Counted from the stretch's first letter, positions 48,216-60,620 are shown. The stretch is 64,000 nt of DNA from Cryptomeria japonica (GCF_030272615.1 NC_081409.1:21950260-22014259); one strand, 5' to 3'. Translations and numbers: made by a program. The notes: generated from the sequence alone by a model not told the origin.

Positions 48216-49439
48216 TGTTAGACAGTTCAGATAATCAGAAAACAACTGAGAGGGTGGGGGGGTGAATCAGTTGTCACAGATTACCAAAAGCATTAGCAAT
48301 TCAAACTTTAATACTAGAACCCAAAACAATAATACCAGAATAAAATTTAATCCAATTAAGCATAAACAATAAACACAAAATAAATAGCATCCACACAGTA
48401 CCAAGATTTGTACGTGGAAAACCCGGTAAAGGGAAAAACCACGATGGGAAGCCTACCCACAGTCAGATAATACTTTTGCAGTAAGTATGTGAATTTATAA
48501 TGAAGGGGCCTACACTTTCAGGAAGGTCAACAACCTAGAGCACACTGCTCATCACAAAAGGAGTCTCACTGACTACGTATAAATCTAGACTACAATCCGG
48601 AGAAGTGTTGAACTGCAAAAGATAGCATCTCCTATGCTTGAGTACAGTTCTAGTTAAGCTCAATACCAGAGGACTAAATCCTCTTACACAAACCCAATTC
48701 GATCTCCAATTATCAACCAACTCCTCTTCCTGAATGATATTACATTATTCACACATTACATTCCTTGATCATGACCACTTACAATAACCATGATGATCTA
48801 CAATGAGATCTTACATCTTATTTATACAAACCCTCAACCATAAACAATCAGGTTGGCTACCAGATAGTAAACCAATTACATAATTACAAATCATTTTGGC
48901 CTTAGACCAAACAAATAATATCCACACATAAGACATCCTGTAAATACAACAATAGGTCCTACCCACATGTTACATTAATGTCGGTCCATAACCTAGATCA
49001 ACCGGGACCAAGTATAGGTCCACACGCTTCAGCAATGATCTTCAAATGCCAAGTCTCGAATATGATCACCAACAACATCCTGAAACTCCATTAGAAGCTA
49101 CACCAACACCAATTATGCAATGCATCAAAGATCTCCACCAAAAGCTCTGTCGGTGAAACCCTCACTGAAACCAAAAACCAATCTTCTAAGTGAGAAGAAT
49201 AGCATCCGATCACCAAACCAAAACCAACTGACCAAATATGAGTATAAGCATTATGAACAAGTCAATTCCATCACCATATTATACCGAAATCAACCGGATC
49301 ATGCTGGATCCAAGTTAACCAAAAACTACTCAACCAACCAGGACCAAAAGGGTATTGGTAAAGCATCCAAATGGCTAGTGTTGACATCAATGACAAAACA
49401 TCAATGCAACACATAATTAATTCCACCAAATGGCCAACA
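48216..49439 (-). repeat. Left (3') LTR of element E
   Basis: Plus strand TGTTAGACAGTTCAG to TGGCCAACA. In reverse it begins TGTTGGCCATTTGGTGG, close to the C2 LTR start. Confidence 0.92.
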
Positions 49440-49720
49440 ATCTCTCCCTTTGGCATTGATGGCAACACTAGATGTGAAAAACATCTAAGTACCAAGAAAT
49501 GACAAACAAGTCTCCCCCTGTGGAAGGCAGCTAACAATCTCCTGCATATAGCTCTGAATATCAATATCTCTCCCCCTTTGAATAATATCTCTTGTAAAGT
49601 TCTGAATTTCTTTTTCACATCACTATCTCTCCCCCTTTGACATCAATGCCAGAAATCTAACAAAAATATCAAAGCAAAAGCATAAGCCTTTGAATCTCAA
49701 AGCTAACTACTCCCCCTGAG
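49440..49720 (-). promoter_or_regulatory. Multiple polypurine tracts of element E
   Basis: Plus-strand TCTCCCTTTGG (49441), TCTCCCCCTG (49511), TCTCCCCCTTT (49568 and 49625) and ACTCCCCCTGA (49709) are purine tracts on the coding strand before the 3' LTR. The pattern matches C2. Confidence 0.75.
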
Positions 49721-49797
49721 CAGTAGCATCCCACATCAGTGCTAAAATGAATAGTATCTTTGATAATGCATGTCAGATTGATGCCAAACCGCATCAA

Positions 49798-50637
49798 TCA
49801 AGTCTCTATCGGAGGGGCAAAACCCCCCAATCTGTCTCCCAGGTACTCAAATGATTCCTTGGATAAAGGTTTAGTGAAAATATCTGCAATCTGTTCTTTA
49901 GTGTTCACATAAACCAGTTTAACTTCATTTGCTTCCACCTTCTCCTTCAAAAAGTTATACTTGATAGATATGTGTTTTGTCTTAGAATGAAATATCGGAT
50001 TATTTGATATATCAATAGCAACAGAGTTATCACAATGAATAACTATTGATGCATCACAATCCACCTTTATATCCTTCAACATTTTCTTCATCCATAAAAC
50101 TTGTGTACAATTAGTAGCAACAACAACATACTCAGCTTCAATAGTAGATAAAGAATTACATGACTGTTTCTTGCTGATCCATGAAACCAACTTCTTTCCA
50201 AGAAAGAAAGCTCCATCGGAAGTACTTTTTTAGTCATCAACATCTCCAGCCCAATCAACATCTGTATATGCACATAAAGTAAAGTTATCATCCTTAGGGT
50301 ACCATAATCCATATTTTGATGTACCTTGCAAGTATCTAAAAATCATTTTCACCGTCATCTCATGATTTTCTCTAGGATCACTCTGAAACCTTGAAACAAT
50401 ACAAACAACATTCATAATGCCAGGCCTAGTCTGAGTCAAATAAAGTAGACCTCCAATAATAGATTTGTATCTTGTAGGATTTATCAGTGCAGAAACATCT
50501 TTCCTTGTCAATTTCTCACTTGTAACCATAGGTGTACTTATCGATTTAGAATCTCCCATACCAAATTTCTTCAACAATTCCTTAGCATATTTAGTTTGAG
50601 AGATAAAAATACCTTTGTTAGTTTGAGTAATCTGCAA
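49798..50637 (-). pseudogene. Element E RNase H and RT C-terminus
   Basis: The upstream segment 50230-50637 reads MQITQTNKGIFISQTKYAKE, RYKSIIGGLLYLTQTRPG and LCAYTDVDWAGD, then a TAA. Segment 49798-50190 continues with SWISKKQSCNSLSTIEAEY, HCDNSVAIDISNNP and EQIADIFTKPLSKESFEYL to a natural stop after PPIET. RNase H is complete apart from the one stop. Confidence 0.9.
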
Positions 50638-50639
50638 AC

Positions 50640-51237
50640 CTAAAAAAATTTCATCTCACCAATCATAGACATCTCAAATTCTTTCTCCATATTCTTAGAA
50701 AATTCTATGCATAATTTATCTTCACCTCCAAAAATAATGTCATCAACAAATAATTCAACAATTAGTATATCATCATAAGTGATTTTAATAATATAAATTA
50801 CTATCAGCATTGACCTTAGCAAAACCAAGCTTCAAAATATATTTATCCAACCTTGCATACCAAGCTCTAGGTGCTTGTTTCAATCCATATAAAGCTTTTC
50901 TTAACCCGCAAACCATATCAGTATCATCTAATAGTGAAAAACCATTAAGTTGTTCAATATAAACTTCCTCATTAGGATCCCCATTCAAGAATGCACATTT
51001 AACATCCATCTGATAAACCTTGTAGTTTTTATAAGCAATGTAGGCAAGAAATAATCTTACAGCTTCAATCCTAGCTACATGTGCAAACGTTTCTCCATTA
51101 TCAATTCCTTCCTTCTGAGAATATCCTTTACAGACCAATCTAGCCTTATTCCTTATAACTTGACCATCCTCATTCAATTTATTCCTAAAAACCCATTTAG
51201 TTCCAATAACATTTTTATTTTTAGGCTGGGGAACCAA
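50640..51237 (-). pseudogene. Element E reverse transcriptase
   Basis: [52 protein letters not shown] and [19 protein letters not shown] are read from 51237, and ELFVDDIIFGGED carries the active-site Asp pair (FVDD). A frame change near 50800 and a TAG at 50640 are the visible defects. Confidence 0.92.
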
Positions 51238-52524
51238 AGTCCATGTGTTATGTTTCTAAATCTGATCTAATTCTTCTTCGATAGCCTTTAACCAAAATTC
51301 ATCTTTACATGCCTCAATTAATGATACCGGTTCAACTTGTGAAATTAAGCATACCTCATTAGTTTCCAGTATTTTTCTTGTCATCACTCCATTGTTCTTA
51401 TCCCCAATGATTTGATCTTTAGAATGATTCAATCTCACATACCTAGGAGTCTTCTGACTCTCTGTTCCTCTTTCTTGTTCTTCAATTACTGTATAATTCT
51501 CTAATATTGTTGGAGTAACTGGTTCAACTATCAATTCTGGTAAAGGTGCTACCAGTTCAAATATAATCATTTCCACTGTCGGTTCCTTCTCATAAATTTT
51601 GATTTGACATTTTCTCAACTCATCTATTTTAACATTAGCACTCTCCACAATTCTCTGCAATATTTTTTTATAACATCTATATGCTTTTCTTTCATTAGAA
51701 TAACCAATAAATATGCCTTCATCACTTCTAGGATCAAATTTCCCAATAGTATCATCTCCCCTGATATAACATTTACTACAAAAAATTCTGAAATACTTAA
51801 CTATAGGTGTATTGCCAAACCATAATTCATAAGGTGTCTTATCGAGTTCTCCTTTGATATGTACTATGTTTAATGTGTAAACCATTGTACTCATTGCTTC
51901 TCTCCAATAGATATGAGGTAGACTTGCTTCCATCATCATTGTTCTAGTAGCATCCCAGATAATTTTGTTTTTCCTTTCCACAACTCCATTTTGTTGAGGT
52001 GTCTGAGGAGCAAAAAATTGTCTTCTTATACCATGCTTGTCACAAAATTTATTAAACTCACCGGATGTAAAGTCTCCACCATGATCTGACCTCAAACATT
52101 TAATCTTCAATCATGTCTTAGTTTCCACTTTAGCTTTAAAGATTTTAAACTTTTCAAATGCTTCAAATTTTTCTCTCAAAAAAGTAACCCACATCATCCT
52201 AGAATAATCATCAATGATTAGCATGAAATATCTATCACCATGAAAACTTTTAACTCTAGCAGGGCCACACAAATCAATATGAATAAGATCAAGAACATCA
52301 TTTTATTTATCTTGTATACTCCTAAAAGAGGTTCTGACCTGTTTACCCATATGACATTCTTTACATACCAGATTATAGGGCTTCATAATCTTAGATATAT
52401 CTCTAACAACCTTAGTTGAACTGATCTTCATAATGCAATCAAAATTCACATGACCCGACCTTTTATGCCATAACCAACTCTCATCAATTTGTGTAATCAA
52501 ACATGTTTTCTTACTGGAGTTCAA
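51238..52524 (-). pseudogene. Element E integrase
   Basis: The zinc-binding domain is WLWHKRSGHVNFDCI and CKECHMGKQVRTSF (52303-52524). The catalytic core gives LIHIDLCGPA, IIDDYSRMMWV, CLRSDHGGDFTSGEF (second Asp) and PQQNGVVERKNK (Glu). ELWFGNTP and a long C-terminal extension down to 51256 follow. Stops are at about 52300 (TAA) and 52112 (TGA). The DDE triad is intact by eye. Confidence 0.9.
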
Positions 52525-52545
52525 ATGAAATATGTTACCATTTGT

Positions 52546-52860
52546 CTATGTACCGGTTGTAATCTCCAAGTCAGATTTATTAATGATTTTGCATTTTCCA
52601 TCCTTGAATTGTAATTGAAATCCCTTATCTACCAATTGTCCTGCACTCATAAGCTTATGCTTCAAACCTTCAACATAATAAACATTGTCAGTATTGTTTT
52701 TACCATCCAATGATATAGTTCCTTTTCCTTTAATCATATATGCCTTGTCATCTCCAAATCTACCTAGTCCACCATTAAATTCTTGCAAAGACAAAAACTT
52801 CCCTTTATCTCTAGTCATATGATGTGAACAACCACTGTCAATTACCTATTCATCCTTGTC
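52546..52860 (-). pseudogene. Element E protease
   Basis: After a TAG that replaces the family Trp at 52845-52847, the frame reads VIDSGCSHHMTRDKGKF, with the DSG motif. GTISLDGKNNTDNVYYVEGL and MSAGQLVDKGFQLQF follow, the normal copia protease layout. Confidence 0.88.
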
Positions 52861-54024
52861 CTCAATTTTAGCAGCAAGTTCCTTCTCCTCAGGTACATTC
52901 TCTTCCAATGTTGAATCATCTTCCTTGATAGCCAATAATACCCATTCTTTCCCATTGTCGGATCCACTAACAGAGTCTTCTGTCGGTTCATCATATGAAT
53001 CAGTAATGCCTTCCTCATCCGCTATGTAGCATGATTTGTCTCTGTTTTTCTTGAATCTATACTTGTTCTGATATCCAGGGTTATGTTTAAATGATCTTTT
53101 AACTCTTTCTTCAAATCTTAAATTTCTTTCAGGACATCTAGATGCAAAATGACCAATCTTATTGCACGCAAAACATTTAAAATTTGATTTTCCTTCATAC
53201 TTTCTTCCTACCGGTCCTTTCGGTACTCTTCTAGCAAATAGTGCTTCAAGTTGCTCAAACTCATCATCTTCTCTCTTCATATATTCTAATTCTTTTGCAT
53301 ATAAAGCTTTCCAATATTGCTCACCGATGGTAGATGTAGATGCATGAAAAGAAGGTTCAGTCTTCATAGCTCCAAAAGATCCAAATTCCTCAAGCTCAAA
53401 AGCAGATAGTTTCCCAACCAAAGTATCTTTGTTGACAAATTTATTAGCCATAGTTCTCAACTCAGTAATAGAAGTAGCCTTCATTTTGTAAGCTGATGGT
53501 AGGGCTCTCAGGACTTTAGAAACAATCTCATCTTCACTCAGAGTTCCAGCACAATATTGAATTCCTATAATAATCTCATTTACCCTTTCCATGAATGCAG
53601 TAATCCTTTCATCTTCTTCCATCTTCAAGTTTTCATATCTCACCCAATAACCATCAAGTTTAGCAATCTTTACTATAGGGTCACCTTCATTAAGAGTCTA
53701 TAACTTATCCCATATAGCCTTTCCAGATGATTTGTTTGGTAATCCCATTATTTGTTGATCAGAAAGTGCACATAAGAGGGATTCTCTTGCTCTACAATCA
53801 TTCTCAAGCTCCTTGTCCAAGTTTGTGAGAGGAGGATTGCCAAATCCTAGATTAAAGGGTGTGACACCATTTTGTGTGATCTCCCAAATCTCCTTGCCAA
53901 GACATCTTAGATGAGTCTCCATCTGAATCTTCCATATTGTACAATTTGTTCCTTCAAGCCTCGGTATATCCCTTCGAAAGATAGTTCCAAAAGAACTGGA
54001 TGAACTTGAACTATTAGTCGCCAT
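52846..54024 (-). pseudogene. Element E gag
   Basis: The ATG at 54024 gives MATNSSSSSSSFGTIF and IPRLEGTNCTIWKIQMETH. A TAG at about 53697 interrupts it. Segment 52846-53643 continues with AFMERVNEIIIGIQYCAGTL, a gag core, and an intact zinc knuckle CFACNKIGHFASRC. An acidic C-terminus leads into protease. The start matches C2 at 32026. Confidence 0.9.
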
Positions 54025-54060
54025 AGGATCTTCCTCAAGTGGTTAAGCTTTCTGCAAAGA

Positions 54061-54080
54061 GGACCAAAGCTCTGATACCA
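54061..54080 (-). promoter_or_regulatory. Primer-binding site of element E
   Basis: The minus strand reads TGGTATCAGAGCTTTGGTCC two bases inside the 5' LTR, an initiator tRNA-Met site shared with C2. Confidence 0.92.
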
Positions 54081-54082
54081 AT

Positions 54083-55301
54083 TGTTAGATAGTTCAGATA
54101 ACCAAAAGACAACTAAGAGGGGGGGTGAATCAGTTGTCATAGATTACCAGAAGCATTAGCAATTTAAACTTTGATCCCGGAACCCAAAACAATAATACTG
54201 GAATAGCAATTAATCCAATTAAGCATAAACAATAAACATAGAACAAATACCATCCACACAACACCAAGATTTGTACATGGAAAACCCGGGAAAGGGAAAA
54301 ATCACGGTGGGAAGCCTACCCACAGTCAGATAATACTTCTACAGTAAGTATGTGAGTTTACAATGAAGGGGTCTGCACTTGCAGGAAGGCCAACAACCTA
54401 GAGCACACTTCTCATCACAATGGGAGTCTCACTGACTACATATAAATCTAGACTACAATCCGGAGAAGTGTTGAACTACAAAAGATAACATCTCCTATGC
54501 CTGAGTATAGTTCTAGTTAAGCTCAATACCGGAGGACTAAATCTCTTACACAAACCCAATTTGATCTCCAATGATCGACCAAATCCTATGCCTGAATGAT
54601 TTTACATTATTCGCACATTACATTCCTTGACCACGACCTCTTACAATGACTATGATGATCTACAATGAGATCTTACATCTTATTTATACAAACCCTCGAC
54701 CATAAACAATTAGGTCGGCTACCAAACAATAAACCAATTACTTAATTATAAACCATGTCGACCTTAGACCAAACAAATTATATCCATACATAAGATATTT
54801 TGGAAATACAATAATAGGTCCTACGCACATGTTACATTAATGTCGGTTCATAACCTAGATCAACCGACACCAAGTATAGGTCCACACGCTTCAGCAATGA
54901 TCTCCAAATGCCAAGTCTCGAACATGATCACCAACAGCATCCTAAAACTCCATCAGAAGTTGCACCAACACCAATTATGCAATGCATCAAAGATCTCCAC
55001 CAAAAGCTTTGTCGGTAAAACCCTCACCGAAACCAAAAACCAATCTTCTAAGTAAGTAGGATAGCATCCAATCACCAAACCAAAACCAACTGACCAAATA
55101 TGAGTATAAGCATTATGAACAAGTCGATTCCATCACCAGATTATACCGGAGTCAACCAAATCATGTCGGATCCAAGTTAACCAAAAACTACTCAACCAAC
55201 GGGGACCAGAAGGGTGTCGGTAAAGCATCCAAACAACTAGTGTTGACATCAATGACAAAACATCAATGCAACACATAATCAATTCCACCAAATGCCCAAC
55301 A
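54083..55301 (-). repeat. Right (5') LTR of element E
   Basis: 1219 bp, TGTTAGATAGTTCAG to TGCCCAACA, homologous to 48216-49439. Confidence 0.92.
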
Positions 55302-55520
55302 ATTTTAAGTGGTCTTAAGGGGATTTAAGGGGATATTTGCATAATGGATTCTTTTATATTTTTACACATGCATGGATTCGTTTTATTCATATGTGTATTC
55401 ATTTAATTTATATTTACACTTGTATGGTTTCATTTAATTATGGTGTATGGATTCATCTAATTATGATGTCCTAAGGTGTTTTAAGTGGTCTTAAGGAGAT
55501 TTAAGAGGATATTTGCGTTA
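55302..55520 (+). repeat. Tandem repeat with GGATTCATTT and CCTAAGG phrases, right part
   Basis: Continuation of 47690-48215 after element E, from TTTTAAGTGGTCTTAAGGGG through another unit ending at GTCCTAAGGTGTTTTAAG and TCTTAAGGAG. Confidence 0.75.
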
Positions 55521-56041
<521 letters not shown>

Positions 56042-56124
56042 TAAATGTGCAAATTATTATGAAATGTAAATCTATCTAACACATACATATATATGTCTAT
56101 CTATCGCATACACATGTATTAAAT

Positions 56125-56263
56125 GTCTAGTACACATACACATGAAATATAGAAAAATAAATATCTAGTACACATACACATATGAAATGTGTAGTACACA
56201 TGTATGAAATGTCTAGTACACATACACATATGAAATGTGTAGTACACAAATATGAAATGTCTA
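56125..56263 (+). repeat. 48-bp minisatellite, about three copies
   Basis: Units start TCTAGTACACATACACAT and contain GAAATGTGTAGTACACA. Two full 48-bp units (from about 56164 and 56212) follow a shorter 38-bp one. Confidence 0.8.
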
Positions 56264-56429
56264 GAAAATGTGTGCACATGCACATATATAAACAATGGGT
56301 CACTCGGGGCCCTGTCCTGAACCATGTCCCGATCCATGCGCTTGCAATAGAGTATGCACGCATAAACTCATACATTAAACATTTAATTCATACTAGAGTA
56401 AAAAATTTTAAGCAACATATATTAAGAGA

Positions 56430-57110
56430 ATTTGAGTGTACATGTACACATTGTAGACAAACATACCTCTGAAAGGTCTCTAACATCACTGCCATGCGCA
56501 TGCAGGATTCTAGGATGTTTGTGACAAGGAGCTCAACCTGCGTGATAGTGGTGCATCCTGCAATGTTGAAATTTTGTTAGATATACATACACATATATTT
56601 ATAACTTGGAACCTAACCCTTTAAATATAGAACTTAAATATTTAAGAAACAATTAATTTAAAGTTATAATGTATACATGTCTCTTGATGAACAGGGCAAG
56701 TGGCAATGTGCAAATCCTCAAACATCTATATATAATTTATTTTAAAGATCAAATCAAATCTACTTGAACATGTACATGTACGTGGTTGTAGATAAACATA
56801 CCTCGGGGTCTCTAACACCTCCATCGCACGCATGCTGGACTCTAGAATGTTTGCAGGATGAATGACTCATCCTGCACAATGCTTGCTCATCCTAGACAAT
56901 GCACACATTTTGTTCGATATATATAATTTAAATAACTTGAAATTATTTAATCAACACCTAGGTATCCCTTTAAATAGAACTTAAAAACAAAAAAATAAAA
57001 ATTTTAACTTCATATAAACCTATGTCTCTTGATGAACACCTAGGTCAGTGGCAACATCCAAATCTCCATACATCGACCCTAACGTGATACCCTATATATT
57101 TCAAAAAATA
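56430..57110 (-). repeat. Tandem duplication of an exon-containing segment, about 335-bp period
   Basis: Two copies share, in order, GTACATGTAC, AAACATACCTC, GGTCTCTAACA, TTTTGTT(A/C)GATAT, CCCTTTAAATA and GTCTCTTGATGAACA. The copies start near 56437 and 56771 and are considerably diverged. Confidence 0.7.
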
Positions 57111-57415
57111 CAACCCAATATATAATTAATTAAATCTATGCAATTCATGTGTACAATCAAGTAGCTATATAAAATTGCTAAATTAAAATTAGTAAATTAT
57201 ATATTATAATTCATACCTCTCCTGCAGCATGTAAGGCTCATCTGATCCTGTTGATGTCAGAATCATGCAAGGAGCCCACTGCAACATGATCCCCCTCACT
57301 GTCTAGCTCCATAAGCATGGTAGTGAACATCCCCAAAAATCTAGTACCATGTACTATGGCTCGATCAATTGATGTATAAACCATGCATGACCCCTTAGGA
57401 CCAGTACCAGGTATT

Positions 57416-59969
57416 GTTAGAACACGTGTGTGACCCCTTAGGACCACATATGACCCCTTTCGACACCGTTTGGCCTTATGTGGTCCTATTATGTCCTAAG
57501 GGGTGCATGTGTTGTAAGGGGCCTTATGTGATCCTAAGGGGTCACCCATGTGTTAGAACACGTACGTGACCCCTTAAGACCACATAAGACCCCTTTCGAC
57601 ACCATTTGGTCTTATGTGGTCCTAATAGGTCCTAAGGGGTGCACACATGTCGTAAGGGGCCTTATGTGGTTCTAAGGGGCCACCCATGTGTTAGAACACA
57701 TGTGTAATCCCTTAGGATCACATAAGACCCATTTCAACACCATTTGGTCTTATGTGGTCCTAATAGGTCCTAAGGAGTGCACATGTGTTGTAAGGGGCCT
57801 TATGTGGTCCTAAAGGGTCACCCATGTGTTAGAACACATGTGTGACCCCTTAGGACCACATAAGACCCCTTTCGACACCATTTGGTCTTATGTGATCATA
57901 ATAGGTCCTAAGGGCCTTATGTGTCGTAAGGGGCCTTATGTGGTCCTAAGGGGTCACCCATGTGCTAGAACACATGCATGACCCCTTAGGACCACATAAG
58001 ACCCCTTTCGACACCATTTGGTCTTATGTGGTCCTATTAGGTCCTTAGGGGTGCACATGTGGCGTAAGGGGCCTTATGTGGTCCTAAGGGGTCACCCATG
58101 TATAACCCCTTAGGACCACATAGGACCCCTTATGACACCATTTGGTCTTATGTGGTCCTATTAGGTCCTAAGGGGTGCACATTTGTCGTGAGGGGCCTTA
58201 TGTGGTCCTAAGGGGTCACCCATGTGTTATAACACATGTGTGACCCCTTAGGACCACATAAGACCCCTTTCGACACCATTTGGTCTTATGTGGTCCTATT
58301 AGGTCCTAAGGGGTGAACATGTGTCATAAGGGGCCTTATGTGGTCCTAAAGGATCACCCATGCGTTAGAACACATGGGTGACCTCTTAGGACCACATAAG
58401 ACCCCTTTCAACACCATTTAGTCTTATGTGGTCCAATTAAGTCCTAAGGAGTGCACATGTGTCGTAAGGGGCCTTACGTGGTCCTAAGGGGTCACCCATG
58501 TGTTAGAACACATGGGTGACCCCTTAGGACCACATAAGACCCTTGGCGACACCATTTGGTCTTATGTGGTCCTATTAGGTCCTAAGGGGTGCACATGTAT
58601 TGTAAGGGGCCTTATGTGGTCCTAAGGGGTCACCCATGTGTTAGAACACGTGTAACCCCTTATGACCACATAAGACCCCTTTCGACACCATTTGGTCTTA
58701 TGTGGTCCTAATAGGTCCTAAGGGGTGCACATGTGTCGTAAGGGTCATTATGTGATCCTAAGGGATCACCCATGTGTTAGAACACATGTGTGACCCCTTA
58801 GGACCACATAACACCCCTTGCAACACCATTTGGTCTTATGTTGTCCTAAAAGGTCCTAAGGGGTGCACATATGTCGTAAGGGGCCTTATGTGGTCCTAAG
58901 GGGTCACTCATGTGTTAGAACACATGGGTGACCCCTTAGGACCACATAAGCCTTACGACACCATTTGGTCTTATGTGGTCCTAATAGGTCCTAAGGGGTG
59001 CACATGTGGCGTAAGGGGCCTTATGTGGTCCTAAGGGGTCACCGGTGTGTTAGAACACATGTGTGACCCCTTAGGACCACATAAGACCCCTTATGACACC
59101 ATTTGGTCTTATGTGGTCCTATTAGGTTGTAAGGGGTCACCCATGTGTTAGAACACATGTGTGACCCCTTAGGACCACATAAGACCCTTTTCGACACCAT
59201 TTGGTCTTATGTGGTCCTATTAGGTCCTAAGGGGTGCACATGTATCGTAAGGGGCCTTATCTGGTCCTAAGGGGTCACCCATGTGTTAGAACACATGGGT
59301 GACCCCTTAGGACCACATAAGAGCCCTTGCGACACCATTTGGTCTTATGTGGTCCAATTAGTTCCTAAGGGGTGCACATGTGTCGTAAGGGGCCTTATGT
59401 GGTCCTCAGGGGTCACTCATGTGTTAGAACACATGCATGATCCCTTAGGACCACATAAGACCCCTTACGACACCATTTGGTCTTATGTGGTCCTATTAGG
59501 TCCTAAGGGGTGTACATGTGTCGTAATGGGCCTTATGTGGTCCTAAGGGGTCACCCATGTGTTAGACCACATGTGTGACCCCTTAGGACCACATAAGACC
59601 CCTTTCGACATCATTTGGTCTTATGTGTTCCTATTAGGTCCTAAGGGGTGCACATGTGTCGTAAGGGGCCTTATGTGGTCCTAAGGGGCCACCCATGTGT
59701 TAGAACACATGTGTGACCCCTTAGGACCACATAATCTACCTTGTACGACACCATTTGGTATTATGTGATCCTAATAGGTCCTAAGGGGTGCACATGTGTC
59801 GTAAGGGGCCTTATGTGGTCCTGAGCGGCACCCATGTGTTAGAACACATGTGTGACCCCTTAGGACCACATAAGGCCCCTTGCAACACCATTTGGTCTTA
59901 TGTGGTCCTATTAGGTCCTAAGGGGTGCACATGTGTCGTAAGGGGCCTTATGTGGTCCTAAGGGGTCAC
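57416..59969. repeat. Satellite array, about 138-bp unit, about 18 copies, built from inverted repeats
   Basis: TGTTAGAACA centres recur at about 57418, 57553, 57691, 57829, 57966 and so on to 59838, 137-139 bp apart, with a few shortened units (near 58098 and 59145). Each unit holds a 66-bp imperfect palindrome centred on TGTTAGAACA with arms CTTATGTGGTCCTAAGGGG. It also holds a second hairpin with arms AGGACCACATAAGACC and GGTCTTATGTGGTCCT around CGACACCATTT. Thus the same 16-mer occurs repeatedly in alternating orientation. Open frames inside are by-products of the repeat. Confidence 0.92.
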
Positions 59970-59971
59970 AT

Positions 59972-60155
59972 AAAATAATTATATACACCTTAGGATGTAT
60001 ACATACACCTCAGGACATGCTATCAGGGTTTGTGTGTGGTCCTGAGGGGTCACACACATGTTAGAACACGTGTGTGACCCCTCAGGACCACATACGGACC
60101 CTGATAGCATGTCCTGAGGTGTATGTATACATCCTAAGGTGTATATAATTATTTT
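59972..60155. repeat. 184-bp near-perfect palindrome
   Basis: The outer arms (59972-60028 and 60099-60155, about 57 bp each) are exact reverse complements by eye, including CACCTTAGGATGTATACATA and CAGGACATGCTATCAGGG. The inner arms match with four or five mismatches and meet at TGTTAGAACA, centred between 60063 and 60064. The inner part is homologous to the satellite palindrome, with CCTGAGG in place of CCTAAGG. It could extrude as a cruciform or be transcribed as a long hairpin. Confidence 0.95.
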
Positions 60156-60286
60156 GTGTATGTATGTATGTATGTATGTATGTATGTATGTATGTATATG
60201 TATTTATGTATGTGTATGTACATGTAGGTATGTACATGTATGTGTGTGTATGTATGTATGTAGACCTATGTATGTATGTTTATGTA

Positions 60287-60335
<49 letters not shown>

Positions 60336-60620
60336 GTACTAAGGTGTACATATAATTATTTTTATGTGTATGTATGTATGTATGTATGTATGTATGTATG
60401 TATGTATGTATGTATATATGTATGTATGTATGTATGTAGGTATGTATGTATGTGTATGTATGTGTATGTATGTGTGTGTGTATGTATGTATGTATGTATG
60501 TATGTATCTTTGTGTATGTGTGTGTATATATGTATGCATGTATGTATGTGTATGTATGTGTATGTTTGTGTATGTATTTGTGTGTTTGTGTGTATTTATG
60601 TACATGTATGTATTTATTTT
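60156..60620 (+). repeat. (TATG)n and (TG)n-rich microsatellite block
   Basis: TATG and TGTATG repeats fill 60156-60345 and 60364-60620, separated by TACTAAGGTGTACATATAAT, which repeats part of the palindrome arm. Long frames reading Met-Tyr-Val-Cys are artefacts. Confidence 0.95.

Larger units (their letters stand above)
48216..55301 (-). mobile_element. Element E: Sirevirus-like Ty1/copia element, 7.09 kb, nearly complete
   Basis: LTRs at 48216-49439 and 54083-55301. Flanks are GTTTT (48211-48215) and ATTTT (55302-55306), a TSD with one substitution. The uninterrupted target GTGTTTTAAGTGG is seen in sister repeats near 47855 and 55473. All copia domains are present on the minus strand in order, interrupted by about nine stops. 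LTR and protein similarity show it is the same family as C2. It is the best copy in the window for defining that family. Confidence 0.93.

Noticed and set aside
59283-59546. 87-residue plus-strand frame
   Set aside because: Lies wholly in the satellite and repeats with its period; not a gene.
57416-59969. Regular repeats as a CRISPR array
   Set aside because: Units are contiguous 138-bp satellite copies without unique spacers, in a plant-type context.
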